Below the pieces are notes generated by a model. It was given only the letters and a program-made list of their open reading frames with translations, searched no databases and was not told the origin of the DNA. A stretch of DNA of 64,000 bases from Eucommia ulmoides. Lineage: Eukaryota; Streptophyta; Magnoliopsida; Garryales; Eucommiaceae. This document shows, one piece after another, positions 1-11,552 of the stretch (its first letter is position 1; the number at the start of each line of letters is the position of its first letter). Where the stretch lies: contig CM028330.1 of NCBI GenBank assembly GCA_016647705.1, positions 51,138,897-51,202,896 of the forward strand. The letters run 5' to 3'. The position numbers and the translations under genes are program-made.

Positions 1-365
1 TAAGTGGCATAGAGAAAAGTTGTGAAAACATGAAGAAATCCAGCCAAAATTCACACTGATGTAATTTTGCCTAGGCGGAAAAACCACCGCCTAGGCGGAA
101 ATAGGACAGTAGGCTGAGTTTTTCACACTAACGTAAATTTTCCTAGGCGAAAAAACCACCGCCTAGGCGGATTAACGACAGAATCAAATGTTTTTACAAT
201 GACGTAAATTTGCCTAGGCGGATTAGCGTCAAAACCCATTGAGTTTCACACTAACGAAACTTCTCCTAAGCGGAAAAACCTTTGCCTAGGCGGATTAACG
301 TCAAAAGGTCTTTTAACCAAAAGGGTGCTACTTCGCCTAGGCGGAAAAACCTTCGCCTAGGCAAA
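1..365 (+). repeat. Array of CCTAGGCGG palindromes, left copy
   Basis: About ten copies of a motif around the perfect palindrome CCGCCTAGGCGG lie here. They are usually paired as CCTAGGCGGAAAAACC followed by ACCGCCTAGGCGGATTA, inside larger units of roughly 90-110 bp that also share CACACTAACG and a following ACGTCA. Some copies are mutated (CCTAAGCGG, CCTAGGCAA). A related array in the opposite orientation lies at 4391-4712. The text after the array (370-600) reads like an untranslated leader, so this is probably the end of an LTR or leader of a retroelement that begins left of the window. The role is inference; the repeats are directly visible. Confidence 0.8.
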
Positions 366-1048
366 TTAGCGTCAGCCCTGTTTTAAAGAGAAAACCTTAT
401 CCTTCGCAGAACGGCATTCTCCCCTAAAATTTTCAGAAACCTCTCACCTTCACCATTCCAAATCCTTTCCACACTTTAAAATTCATCCTAAAATTGAGAA
501 AAACTTTAATTTCCACCAAGAATCTTCATCCAAACGTCGGATTCTCTCCCCCATTTTCAGAAATCTAGGGTTTAAGGGGTGAACAGTGCGAAATCGACAT
601 CTTCAAGTGATTTGACCAAAATTTTTCAACAAGTGTCAATGATCCTATTTTTCATTTAATTGTTGAAATTTTTGCTTGATTAGCATATTTATTTCAAAAA
701 TCCTTGGATTTGGATAGAACCCTAAACCCTTTAATCCCTAGTTTCGCATTTTTTCATGTTCTTAGGGCTTTAGGGCTGATTTTTGGTGTAAACTATCATG
801 TTTATGTGTAAATGCACTATGGGAATAGTTTATTTTAGGCTACATTGCGAATTTTTTGTTGATTTGGTTTTGGTTGGTATGATATATTCCGAAATTCGTA
901 TTGATTCAGTTTTGGTTGGTATGTGGTTGATATAATGGCCATGTGTGTTCACTGAAAAATGAGTTAATTTGTTGTGTTATATTGTTATTGTTGTGGCTTA
1001 TGTTGTGATTGTGATTGATAGGAAATATGGTGAAGCGTTGTGTATCCA
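366..1048 (+). other. Non-coding leader of a retroelement
   Basis: There is no convincing reading frame. A C/T-rich and then T-rich stretch leads into the retroelement reading frame that starts near 1049. It fits an untranslated leader between LTR and gag-like ORF. No primer-binding site matching initiator tRNA-Met was recognised here. Confidence 0.4.
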
Positions 1049-2134
1049 AACTGCCATGCACCGAAGAATCCTCAGTTACCACGATATGTGTCCAAACAAG
1101 CCAAAAAATATTTCAACGATCACGAGCACAAACGCATCGACATTCATCAACGGGGGTTCAGACCTTTGGAAGACCTCCCCTAAGAATTCAGAATTGTCAT
1201 ACAGAGCCGAGGTTGGGAGCAATTCTGTGCTTCACCCCCATCAGGCGAGTTGGCTTTAGTACGAGAATTCTATGCTAATATTACCAAGGCCACTGGCTAT
1301 CAGACGACGGTCCGAAACCAGCCAATTCTATTCAGTGCGAACCACTTTAATGATCTGCTGGGTTTGAAAAGGCCGAAAGCCTCGCGAGATTTGTCTGAAG
1401 CTCCCACACTAACGATGAATGTTGTGATCCAGGCTCAGACCATGGGTAACGCCCAATGGAAAGAAACATGGAAGGGTTAAGCCATCTTTAAGGCGAGGTT
1501 TCTGAAGCCAGTCCCAAAGATATGGCATCAATTCATATGCGGGAATCTTCTTCCTACATCCCACGTTTCAAATGTCTCCAAGGAGAGGGCTTTTATGTTA
1601 TATGGTATCTATAGGGAGACGACCATCAATGTCGGTTGGCACATCTACTCTTCGATACTTCATGAGGCCAGAACGACAAAGGGTGGCCTTCCTTTTCCCT
1701 CATTCCTAACTGTTCTATTTATGCGCGCCGGAGTTCCAATTACAGAGACAAGTCCTTATCCACCTATTCATCCACTCGATCTTACAATGATTACCCGATT
1801 GTGAAAGGGAAGACCATTAGACCCAACTGAGCAGGCAATTGAGGGAGATGAGAGTCTTGATGAGGAAGAAGCACGCCCTTCGGAGGCACCGACACCCACA
1901 ACCCACCGTAACCAACTGAACCAGATTTCCCGTGATGTCAGTGGTCTCCCATCCGACATGAGCCATCTTCAAAATAATTTTTCTCGTATGGGGATTTTCT
2001 TGGATCACTACACTAGGCAGCAGGATCAAAATCAAAGGGTTTTATTCGAGCATCTCGGAATTGACATGACCCTTTATACGTCAATGCCGCATTTCGAGAC
2101 CGATGAGCTGCAGCTGCCATTTTCTCCCCAATAA
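1049..2134 (+). pseudogene. Decayed plant transposon protein (Transposase_32-like)
   Basis: A single frame runs from about 1049 to a final TAA at 2132-2134 and is broken by three in-frame stops: TAA 1181, TAA 1478 and TGA 1802. The translation carries the hallmarks of the 'putative plant transposon protein' domain found in many plant retroelement-derived ORFs. These are a YFNDHEHKRI-type start, RGFRPLEDLP, a WEQFC segment, LVREFYANI, a LLGL segment, WHQFICGNLLPTSH, AFMLYGI, INVGWHIYSSI, and LPFPSFLTVLFMRAGVP. The tail (1805-2134) is acidic and then Q/N-rich, as is usual downstream of this domain. All three stops could come from single C-to-T changes (CAA or CGA codons). The start is uncertain because an ATG at 1026 is in another frame. 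The molecular function of this domain is not established. Confidence 0.75.
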
Positions 2135-3640
2135 ACGGTAGGAGGTTAGACTAGTATGTCTTCCCTCCTAGGTATGTGTCGACCCAGTTTTCCATATTTC
2201 TTTTTCTATATCTGTTATTGGGTTCGCTATCTACACAGTGAGGACACTGCCTCGTTCAAGTTTGGGGGTATTAAGAATGTAGTTTCTGTTTTTTTTAGAT
2301 ATGAAGGATGAATTTTTTTTTGTGATATGAATGGTGAAGGACAAAATTTTTTGTGTACAATTTTTTGTTTATAATTGTATTAATGTTTAGCTTTTGTTAA
2401 ATGTAGAATCTATTTTTTTATTATTTTATTTTTTATTTTTTTGTGCATGTGTAATGATTAGTTATGCATGTGTAATGTCTCATTAGTATAGGTAAGTTAG
2501 TTTTTAGAACTAGAGTAGATATGTCAATGAATGTAATTGTATGTGCATGTTGAATTTTTGAGTTCATCTGAACCATGTCCCGATAATGAAAATTATCTTC
2601 TAATTGCATATTGAGGTCGGGGGTAATGCCATTCATGTGTGTTTTGTGTGCTTAGCATATCGATTAGGTAAAAATTAATTTGATCCTAAATCGCACGATC
2701 GCATAAACTCATTGTATAATTAGTTGAACGATTTGACGCCGATTATTTAGTAATAAGTTCATGATAGAAATGAGGAATCTAGCACTTGATTGGGGGAGGC
2801 TTGAGGCAAAATTATAGGTAAGGTAATTCCAGAGGCATGATATAGGCTTTCAATTTTATCGCTTGAACCTTTTGAAACTAACTAAAAATTTATTCCCTCG
2901 TTCCCCTGTCGAAACCCATAAACTTTTCAATTTTGAACTTGTTTTTATACTTTAGCCAAGTAAATCTTTCAAAACCATTGTCGCTAAGGATAAAAGTAAA
3001 AATTGAGTGAAATCAAGTAGCATTAGTTTATACTAACTTGAAGTGAGCGATCGGGGTTTCAGATTAAATGTTATTGGTTAAGTATAAGCGTGTTCACTTG
3101 TCAGTCATTTACTTCTGTATGCACGCCCCTAAAATTGTACAAATTCGAATAAGTTTAGGGGTGTAAAAAAAACTATGTGAATATAGTTTTTAATTTCGGT
3201 TGTTGTGACAAGTGAATACAAGGTTATTTAATCTTGTTCAGGGTTATATTTTCAAAGTTAGGGGGTTACGAGAGAGATTTAGCGACAAGCGTTTGTACCT
3301 CGGGTATCGTTAAATTATAACGAATTTCTGTTTTCTATTCCTACGATACCCTTGGTCATTCTCCAAAGCCAAGCCAAGCTCTATTTATCTCTGTGAATGT
3401 CTGAACCTACATTAGTGGATAGTTGAGCCCAGTCAAGCATATGGTTTTCCTGAATCTTTTAAAAGTTTAAGTCATGAGCTTATTTATTGAATAATCCAAT
3501 CCGGTGTTTGATTAGTTATACATCTGAGTTCTCACACACACACATTTCAAATAGATCTAGAATGGTTTTAACTGATATTGAGTGTTGAAATTCTAGAACA
3601 CCATGTGGTGTGACTTATTCCTTAACTTGATCTGATTGCG
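2135..3640 (+). other. 3' non-coding part of the same retroelement
   Basis: No gene is visible. A G-rich stretch (AGTTTGGGGGTAT, near 2260) of the kind seen beside Athila-like plant Ty3/gypsy elements lies about 130 bp after the stop codon. It is followed by AT-rich sequence with only short chance ORFs. The assignment to an Athila-like or non-autonomous Ty3/gypsy derivative is inferred from this arrangement. Confidence 0.4.
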
Positions 3641-4390
3641 AGTTATTGAGGAAAAAACCACGTGGTTTCTTCGATCGAACTTGAATCTCACAGGTTACAA
3701 CTCATCCGCTACCTCTCCCGAGTGTAAAACGGGGGATTACACGATTTTGTGTCAACGAAGAAGTCCTCCTCAACACCTTAACGACCCTAGGTTGCGTGAG
3801 TCTTGAGCTAACGTCATGGGTTGCATACGTTCTAACGCTCTCCCGGGTCGTTAGAACGTCACGTTGCGTTTACCCTAATCCGAATCCGGGGTTACCTCTC
3901 TCGAGTGTCAAAACCCGTATTCTCGGTTTATCAATACAAGCATAATATCAAGAATAACGGTAAACACAATTAGATTTAGACAAACATCCATTAAAGAAAC
4001 ATTAATTCACTTAAACTAACATTTACATGATTTCAACAACACCTAAGTAACATTTAACTAATACTACATGATCTTAGCCATATACCATACAAAACAAGAG
4101 TGATTCAACATCATTAGATATGAAAAAGTAATTACAAAGATAAAAAAACAAGAGAAGAACAATCAAATCTGAGAATGGAACGATCCACTGTCGCTAATGA
4201 TCAATCCGCAAATGATTCCTCTTTGCCCAAATCATGAACCTCCTCCTTGATCTCTCAAAGATAGCTTAAGAACTCTATATTAGGGTTAAGGATGCTTAAC
4301 CACCACTTTCAGACGTGGGAAAGGGGTATCTAAAGGCCAAAGGTTTCAAAAAGATCTAAAAAATATCTTTTTGTCTGAATAGAGAAATTC
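3641..4390 (-). other. LTR/leader-like block reading on the minus strand
   Basis: This block is non-coding. Read on the minus strand, it follows a TATA-like box (4801-4808) and the inverted palindrome array. It continues as a T-rich untranslated leader with two related segments near 3715 and 3895 (CTCTCCCGAGTGT and CTCTCTCGAGTGT on the plus strand). The best explanation is the transcribed part of an LTR lying in opposite orientation to the element at 1-3640. Confidence 0.35.
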
Positions 4391-4712
4391 ACCTAGGCGA
4401 AGGTTAAGTCGGTTAGAAATCCGCCTAGGCGATGGTTTCTTCGCCTAGGCGGAGGGCTAAAAACATTCATTCTGACTGATTTCTGCCTAGGCGGTAGTTT
4501 CTTTGCCTAGACGGATGGCTGCAGTCCAACCTTCTGACAGAATTCCGTCTAAGCGGTGGAAACTTCGCCTAGGCGGATTTCAGCACTCCAACCTTCTGAC
4601 GAAATTCCGCTTAGGCGATGGTTTTTTCGCCTAGGCAGATTTCAGTACTCTAACCTTCTGACGAAATTCCGCCTAGGCGGTGGTTTCTTCGCCTAAGCGG
4701 AGGTTCTGTTGG
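4391..4712 (-). repeat. Array of CCTAGGCGG palindromes, right inverted copy
   Basis: Roughly nine copies of the same palindrome family as at 1-365, but reverse complemented. The spacer reads GGCGGTGGTTTCTTCGCC here and ACCACC between motifs in the left array. Larger units of about 75 bp include TTCTGACGAAATTCCG. Mutated copies such as CCTAGACGG and CTTAGGCG are present. Confidence 0.8.
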
Positions 4713-4995
4713 TCTTGAAACCTCAATTTTTTATCTTTTCTTTACCGATTTCCCACTGTTTCGCTCGGTTTATCAATTGTTTACGTCCCTACACCTCACT
4801 TATATAAAAACAACTAAAACACAATTAAAACATTAATAAAACACTCGGAAACTGGTAAATTCGGCTTGGAAGTAGATAGGTATTTTAAACCTATCAACTG
4901 GCCCACCTCCAAAAAGACACTACCTCCGGACTCTACCTAGTGCTAGTAGTGAACCCACTCCTAGCTGCGGTACTTGAAACTAAATATTTTTATCG
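4713..4995 (-). promoter_or_regulatory. Possible LTR promoter (TATA box), minus strand
   Basis: TTATATAA at 4800-4807 reads as a TATA box on the minus strand and would drive transcription into the palindrome array at 4391-4712. The rest is AT-rich with no coding content. The promoter is inferred from position only. Confidence 0.3.
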
Positions 4996-5746
4996 GTGTA
5001 CTGTCTTCATAATATAAAAATATTTTGTATGGATCAAGCACAATTGTCAAATACAACGTTTCAAAATATATAGCATATAACCGCATACTGGGCTGGAAAT
5101 CAATTTCCACTATCACCAACACCATAAAATAATATATTTATGTTAACCCATTTAAAATAAAATATTTAAGTCAATCAATCCAGGCAATTCATCGCATAAT
5201 AAAATACCCCACAACTCGTTTCCTACTAGCCATAAGATCGTTTTTACCTCACGATCGGGAGTTACAACAGTGTCGTATCCTATACAACTGTGCCATTTAA
5301 CATGACTATCAGTGTCAAGGCTATTTATTATCCCCAATGGTAGGGGTACCACCCGTAGGATTTGCACTCCTGACGGGTCAATCAACCACCTGCAGGTTTA
5401 ATCCTCTTGACAGGTCATAATATCAACAACCACCTACAGGACTAATCATCTTGACAGGTCATAATATAATCAACCACCTGTAGAACTGGCACTCCTGACA
5501 AGTCATAATATAGCAAAACATAATCAACCACCTGCAGGACGTGCCCTCCTAACAGATCAATACCATCCCGCCGGACTTGCCCTCCTAACGGGATCAAACT
5601 ATGGCATAGTCGAACAAAAATCACTTTTCACATTTAAAATCTACTTGATCCATATAAATCATAAAATCGTCTAATTTTAATAAACATTTTTTTTCCACAA
5701 TTTATACAAAAATGTAATTTGTAAATTTACATAGAAGACAGTACAC
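4996..5746. repeat. Repeat block with 13-bp inverted ends, copy 1
   Basis: The block opens with GTGTACTGTCTTC (4996-5008) and closes with its exact reverse complement (5734-5746). A second inverted pair lies inside (TATGGATCAAG near 5029, CTTGATCCATA near 5645). The middle (about 5346-5600) is a degenerate minisatellite with units of about 40-50 bp, of the form CCACCTGCAGGAC..CCTCCTGACAGGTCA. Two further copies lie at 10911-11552 and 11553-12234. Minisatellites of this kind are typical of LTRs of Del/Tekay-type plant Ty3/gypsy elements, so this is more likely an LTR part than an independent transposon. No flanking target duplication was seen. Confidence 0.6.
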
Positions 5747-7158
5747 TCACCTCGATTTTCTCACTGCAAAATTATCATCGTCAAAAACTACTGGGACGCT
5801 GGTGTCTGTGAACCTAACAGCGATAGGCCTAAATTAATATTTTATTTAAAATAACCCTAATATGCAATGCGTGGCTTTAAAATGCACAATTTTCTATTCC
5901 CCACATTTAATTATACAAAATTAGTATTTACCTCATTTTCCTATGTTAATATTCACTGTACAAAATTATTATAATTAACGTTTACAAAAATTATTATCAC
6001 GATTACGAAAATTTGCTGTTAATAATTTAATTTGACGAAATAATAATCAACATAAATTTTACCTGTTCCGAATCTTCCGCTGGCCGAGAAATAGGTTTTT
6101 GGGTTTTGGGTTTTTTTTTTTTTTTTTTTTTTTCTGTTTCGGTTCTGTTTGAGCTCAGCCGACTGACTTCTCACTCCTCCCTTAGTGCCGACCTTCACCG
6201 CCAGCCCTCCTCAGCGATCAGAGCGCACACACACACTCACTCGTTGCCAACCACCCTACACCGATCACGAATACACAAACAGCGGCCACCATCAACGCAC
6301 CTAACTCACACCATCGCTACCGTCGTTGATCGACAACCGACCGAACCTACACACATACACATGCCGAAACACACCCCCACTCACCGGCCAAACCGACCAA
6401 CAGCAACACACACATACATACATCTGATCAAATACACACACAGACATAGCAGCGGCTGCAACACACACACATACACTACCGTTGACAGAACACACAAACT
6501 CACATACCATCGTTGATCAAACCCACACCGTCGGCGATGGACACCTCACGCACCAACGGACCGAACAGCAACGATCACCCACATAATTGATCGAACAACA
6601 CATACACAAGCACGTCGGATCAAACGGAGGAACACACACACTGCCAGCAACGAACATATACACACAGCCAGCGACGTACACACACACACAGTCAACGACT
6701 GAACAGCGACGATCACATACATGCACACACGACGGATGAACTGCGACACCACACCCCCCGCGCAATCATCGAACGGACAGAACACCCATACACACGCTGA
6801 ACAACCGACACCCACGCCCTTGCAGTCGTCGACCGAGCACCGCCACAACGCCGACCCACTTCTCTCGATTCCTGTTTTGTTTCTTCTTTTAGGTGCCCAT
6901 GAAATGTACGTGTATAGATGTATATATATAGGTACAGAGATGGTGGATCCTCACGTCATTTACTTATTTATTTATTATTATTATTTTAGTTTTCTTAAAT
7001 TACATAAATCTCCCCCTACATTATCTTTAAGTTTTTATTTAAACCAAAATCAAAATTAATATTCTTAAAATTATTAATTGGCCCCTAAAATTTTAAATTA
7101 AATAATAAATGATACAATCTACATTATCATTATGTATATGCAAAAATTAAGGTCTTAC
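5747..7158 (-). mobile_element. LTR-like block, minus strand, CA-rich
   Basis: No gene is visible. The block has a run of T at about 6110-6133, a long CA-rich stretch (about 6220-6810) that produces chance ORFs on both strands, and TATATATATA at 6921-6930. Read on the minus strand it begins with TGTAAGACC at 7158, a normal TG start for an LTR, and the TATA box lies about 230 bp inside. Together with 4996-5746 it may form one minus-strand LTR. The other end is not clear. Confidence 0.4.
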
Positions 7159-8003
7159 AACTCTTACCTAATCTAGTCCCCCAAACTCCACGGAAATTAG
7201 TGACCCACTAAAACCCTGATTCCTTTACCAGGTAAGAACCAAACTCTTACAATGATTCTTTTACAGGCACAGAATTAACTTTTATAAATTTACCCTTTTC
7301 CTAGGCCAATGATATCTTTTTACCAGGCCAAAGATTAACCTAACCACTTTCTCACTTATTCATTTCGTAGGTTTTGGAAGAACCTTTACAAATCACTCAA
7401 AATAATAATTCAATTACTGGAAGAATCAAAACCTAATTCTCTTTAGGGGAAAAGAATAACCTAAACTTTTTGCAGGATAAAGTTCAATCACAGGAAAAAT
7501 TTCGAAACCTAACTACTCTGACTAGACACCGTCTCAAATGTGTTTAATTCACCCAAACTCACAAATACAAAAAAATATAAGTTTTTTTTCTTCTCATAAG
7601 GAGTTTCTACCACCTCAATACAGATATACTCAATTAATGTCCCGAAAAGTACTGTGTGGTAGATACAATGTGAGACAAATAAAATCTGATTAAATAATAA
7701 AATGGGTAGCACGATTTAGAGTACGTAATCAGATAATCAAATAAAAGATTTTTAAAAGATTTTTCATGCTTCTAAGTTTAAAACGATTTTCTAAACAATC
7801 TTTAAACCAAGCAAGTAATAAATATATGAATTCAAAATAAACAACCAAACTTGGAAAGATCTCACTTGAAAACACCAAAGATAATGATAGAATAAGAATA
7901 AAACTCAAGTCGGTGACGCCAAATTAACAATGCTTTAGATCAAGAACGAAGAATGAATCTCTCACAGAAATCTCAGCGTAAATATCACTTTTAGAAAAGT
8001 TTG
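7159..8003 (+). mobile_element. Family B LTR-like repeat, first part
   Basis: This stretch matches the body of the family B copy at 19317-21592, for example CCAAACTCCACGGAAATTAG here against CCAAGCTCCACGGAGATTCA at about 19565. Its first 200 or so bases are missing. It is cut at 8003 by the 10.8-kb element and resumes at 18783. It is non-coding. Confidence 0.7.
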
Positions 8004-8444
8004 TGTAATGACCCAGTTTCCCAAGGTTGTCTCGCGGGTTCTTTCTTTTGAGAATTAACATTAAAACTGAATGAACAATATTTTATTAATAAATCTGATA
8101 AATTTTATAATGTGACGGCGATAATTATAACTATCGTATTATCGAATCAATTTCACAATGGTAGCTATTATTACAAATAGAAACTCTAAAGATTAATACT
8201 AAAGATTAGTACTTCTAAATGAGTATAATAATAGTATATCTTAGTAGACCGAGGGATACTACCAGACTAGAAATGTTCCATTATAGTTTCCTTATAAGAA
8301 TATTATTATAAGGTACGTAAAAAAAAATATCTTATGTTATAAATTAAACTTGTGGCTTGTGGTCTTAAATTTGTTTCAATTTCCGACTTCTAATTCCAAA
8401 TCAAATTCCAAGTTTTAACTTTTAAATCTAATTTCTATATATAA

Positions 8445-8509
<65 letters not shown>

Positions 8510-9870
8510 ACTAAAAATAAAACTGATTCAGTTTTTCAACAGTAAATATAATTGAAAAAAAATAATTTAGTGGAATAGTTACAATAGTAAATAATATTCT
8601 TGTGAGATATTAAAATGAAATAGTGATAACCCATTATTTGTATTTCAAAGAAAAGTGAATAATATCCCATATTTATGCTATGAGATACCACTAATACACA
8701 TTAAATTTATTAATATTTGATAATTATATTGATAACATTATATTCATTAAATATTATTATTTTAGTAAGTTATTACAATAGAGAATTTACAGAGGTGTAA
8801 TATTTATTTTATGTATATTATTTACTAATAACCCTTTAAACAATTCCCTATTTGTCCCAGTGGCAGCCCATATAAGTCGATAATTATAATTATCGAATTC
8901 ATCGATTCAATTTTACAACGGTAAATAATAATTACAACTATTACAAATAGAAACTCTATTATAATTCATGTCGTTATTTCGTTCTCACGAGCCCTGCAAT
9001 CAAAACTGTGGGGTTGTGACCCAATGTTCAGTAGAATTTTAACCCGTCTAATACGTGCATTTAATTAACACGACAAATAAAATATATAGACATAATTTCC
9101 ACATAACCATAATTATTTGATGGGAATGAACAACTATAATTCAACAACAATATTAATATAAATCTCACAGTAGATAAATTAAATACATATATTACAGGAG
9201 TTAGAAATTCTACCTGAAATTAAAAATTGATAATCGATCGCAACCAATTATTTCTTCTTTTTTTCCTCCATTTTTTTCCTTTCTGGTCAATCTTCTTTGA
9301 TCTTTTGGCTCTCCCTAATCTGTCATTTATATATATATATATAATACTAATATAATCGCTCCCATGATTTCCTCCAAGACATGATATAAGTATAATAAAA
9401 TAATACTCAATTTCCTTTCCCATGCAACGTGTCACCTCCACACACATCATGCATTTCAATATCTATAATACTAATATAATAGATCACATTATTTCCTCCA
9501 AAGCATTATATAAGTATAATAAAATAATGATCAATTTCCTTTCCCATGCATGTGTCATCCATGCTTCACATATGTATATATATGGGTTGGTTTGTTTCCT
9601 TCTTTAGGAAGGAAACAAACTCACCTACAAGTTTATTTATTTATTTATATAAATATCTCTTTAAAATAAAATAAAAAATTAATTATATCTCCAAACTTTT
9701 AAAAGTATATTTTTAAATAACACAATAATTCCAAATTTTTTAAAACCAATTTAAATTTAACCCCCGAAAATTATCAATTATTATTTATATCATAAATTTA
9801 CTAATAATCCCAAAAATATTAAATTTATATAAAATAATATTTTCAAAAGTATAAATTTTTTAGGAATATA
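8004..9870 (-). repeat. 3' LTR of family A element
   Basis: It aligns along its length with 14094-15697 plus 18498-18777. On the minus strand it would begin TATATTCC (mutated TGTAATACC) near 9870 and end at 8004. It contains a compound microsatellite at 8445-8508. The chance ORFs inside are not conserved. Confidence 0.8.
8445..8508. repeat. Compound microsatellite (CT)n(CA)n(TA)n
   Basis: Runs of TC, then AC, then AT. The same compound repeat sits at the same place in the other LTR (14532-14599), so it was part of the element before or at insertion. Confidence 0.95.
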
Positions 9871-9920
9871 ATCTATCCCCTTTAAATAAATTTCGTCTTC
9901 GAATTTCGTCCAAAACAATA
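9871..9920 (-). other. Polypurine tract and end of Ty3/gypsy pol remnant
   Basis: On the minus strand, CGAAGACGAAATTTATTT precedes AAAGGGGATAGAT directly at the LTR edge. A coding end of the 'FEDEI..KGG' type followed by a purine tract is typical of plant Ty3/gypsy (chromovirus) elements. The same layout is seen at 48598-48640. Confidence 0.6.
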
Positions 9921-10309
9921 ATAATTCGGAATCGCCGAAAGTCACCACCACGCTCCTGCTGTGCTATTTTAATAAAAATAACAATATATCATGGTAGTCT
10001 CACTGGATTGGGTCTATTTTAATTCCAGCAAATCTACGACCTCAATAATTTTCTCTACTTGGCATGACTTTTCAAGTCCATTGTCATATCTCATAACCAA
10101 CATTTATCAATTTTTTTCAACATTTCAAGTCAACATATCATAACGACTACCGTCTTATTCAATAGATAGCCCAAGTCTTTGTGGACTGTCCTGTGAGACT
10201 AACAATAATCAATTCCAATATCCACATTAAAATTTCAATATTCTCGTAAACTTTTTCATAAATATCAATACAATCTAAACTTCAAATAATAATTTTTTTT
10301 TTTACAATA

Positions 10310-10690
10310 CGTCTAAAACACATAAATATTTCTCAAGCACATAAATACGTTTCAAAACACCTAAATATGTCAAAAGTATATAAATACATCTCAAGACACA
10401 TAAATACAACCGAACTACATAAATACATCTCAAAACACAGAAATATATTTCAAACCACATAATTACGTCTCAATCCCATAAATATGTGTCAACCACATAG
10501 ATACATCTTGAAATACCTAAATATATTCCAAACCACATAAATATCTGGAAACACATAAATATGTCACAAACATATAATTATGTCTCAACCACACAAATAT
10601 ATTTTAAATACCTAAAAATGTGTTAAACTATATAAAATAAAAATCAAATATATCTCGAATCACATAATTACGTCTCCAAAATCACGTAAC
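10310..10690. repeat. Degenerate 18-22 bp minisatellite
   Basis: Close to twenty imperfect copies of a unit like CACATAAATACGTCTCAA run head to tail in the internal part of the family A element. Variants include CACATAAATATGTCAC and ACATAATTACGTCTCAA. It is non-coding in all frames. Confidence 0.85.
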
Positions 10691-10910
10691 ATAACGAGTT
10701 CAATATTGAATTCAATACTCACGTAAACTATAAAAAAAAAAAAAATATTACATGAAGCCCCTAATCGAATTTCTAAAATACCAGTTAAGCTTAAAAACTC
10801 AAATTAGCATTTCAAAATAACAATTGGCTTCCAATAGTCTCACAATGACCCCACACTCCGGCTCCGCCTAACATTAGTTGTGGACTAATATCTATTTGAA
10901 TTCTTTATCG

Positions 10911-11552
10911 GTGTATTGTCTTTATAATACAAAAACCATTTATGGATCAAGTTTTTTTTTTTTTAATCAAAATCGACTTTCCAACAAAATATTGTCACAT
11001 TGGGCAGTCCCAACAAAAATATCATCATAACAAAATAATTAAATTTAAATCAACTGGTCAACTCACTTGTATATAATAACATAACATACTTCCTTGCTAG
11101 CCATAGGATCATTTACCTCATGATCAGGAGTTATAACGGTACTGTAACATGTTCAATTGTGCCATCTAAGGTAGATATCAGTGTTAGGGTCATTTAATAT
11201 CTCCAATGGTAGGAGCCAACACGTGGTATAAACCACCATATCATGATGATAATCATCATCATCAACAACAACAATAACATATATCAACCACCTGCAGGAC
11301 TTGTCCTCCTATTAAGTCAGAATATAACGTCTTACATCACATGCTCTCCTGTTAGGACCAATAACATCATGCAGGACATATCCTCCTGTCGGGATCACAC
11401 TATGGCATAGTTGGATAATAAAATCATTTTTCATATTTAAAAATTTACTTGATTTGCATCACATTATAAAAGCATCCATTTTTAACAAACCTTTTCTTTT
11501 CCTATTTTAGTACGAAAATATAATTTGACAATTTATATAGAAGACAATACAC
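10911..11552. repeat. Repeat block with inverted ends, copy 2
   Basis: It begins GTGTATTGTCTTTATAATA and ends with the near reverse complement GAAGACAATACAC. Like copy 1 it contains the GATCAGGAGTTATAACGG-type segment and a shortened CCACCTGCAGGAC minisatellite (about 11284-11400). It abuts copy 3. Confidence 0.65.

Noticed and set aside
1..365. CRISPR-like array
   Set aside because: The repeats are short palindromes with irregular, similar spacers in plant DNA, and no cas genes or leader exist.
4996..5746. Independent DNA transposon
   Set aside because: The inverted ends are good but no target duplication is present, and the core looks like LTR minisatellite. It is kept as a repeat block.
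6106..6516. 136-codon ORF on the plus strand
   Set aside because: It is a translation of CA-rich simple sequence (H, T, P, R rich), with equally long frames on the other strand. It lacks any domain.
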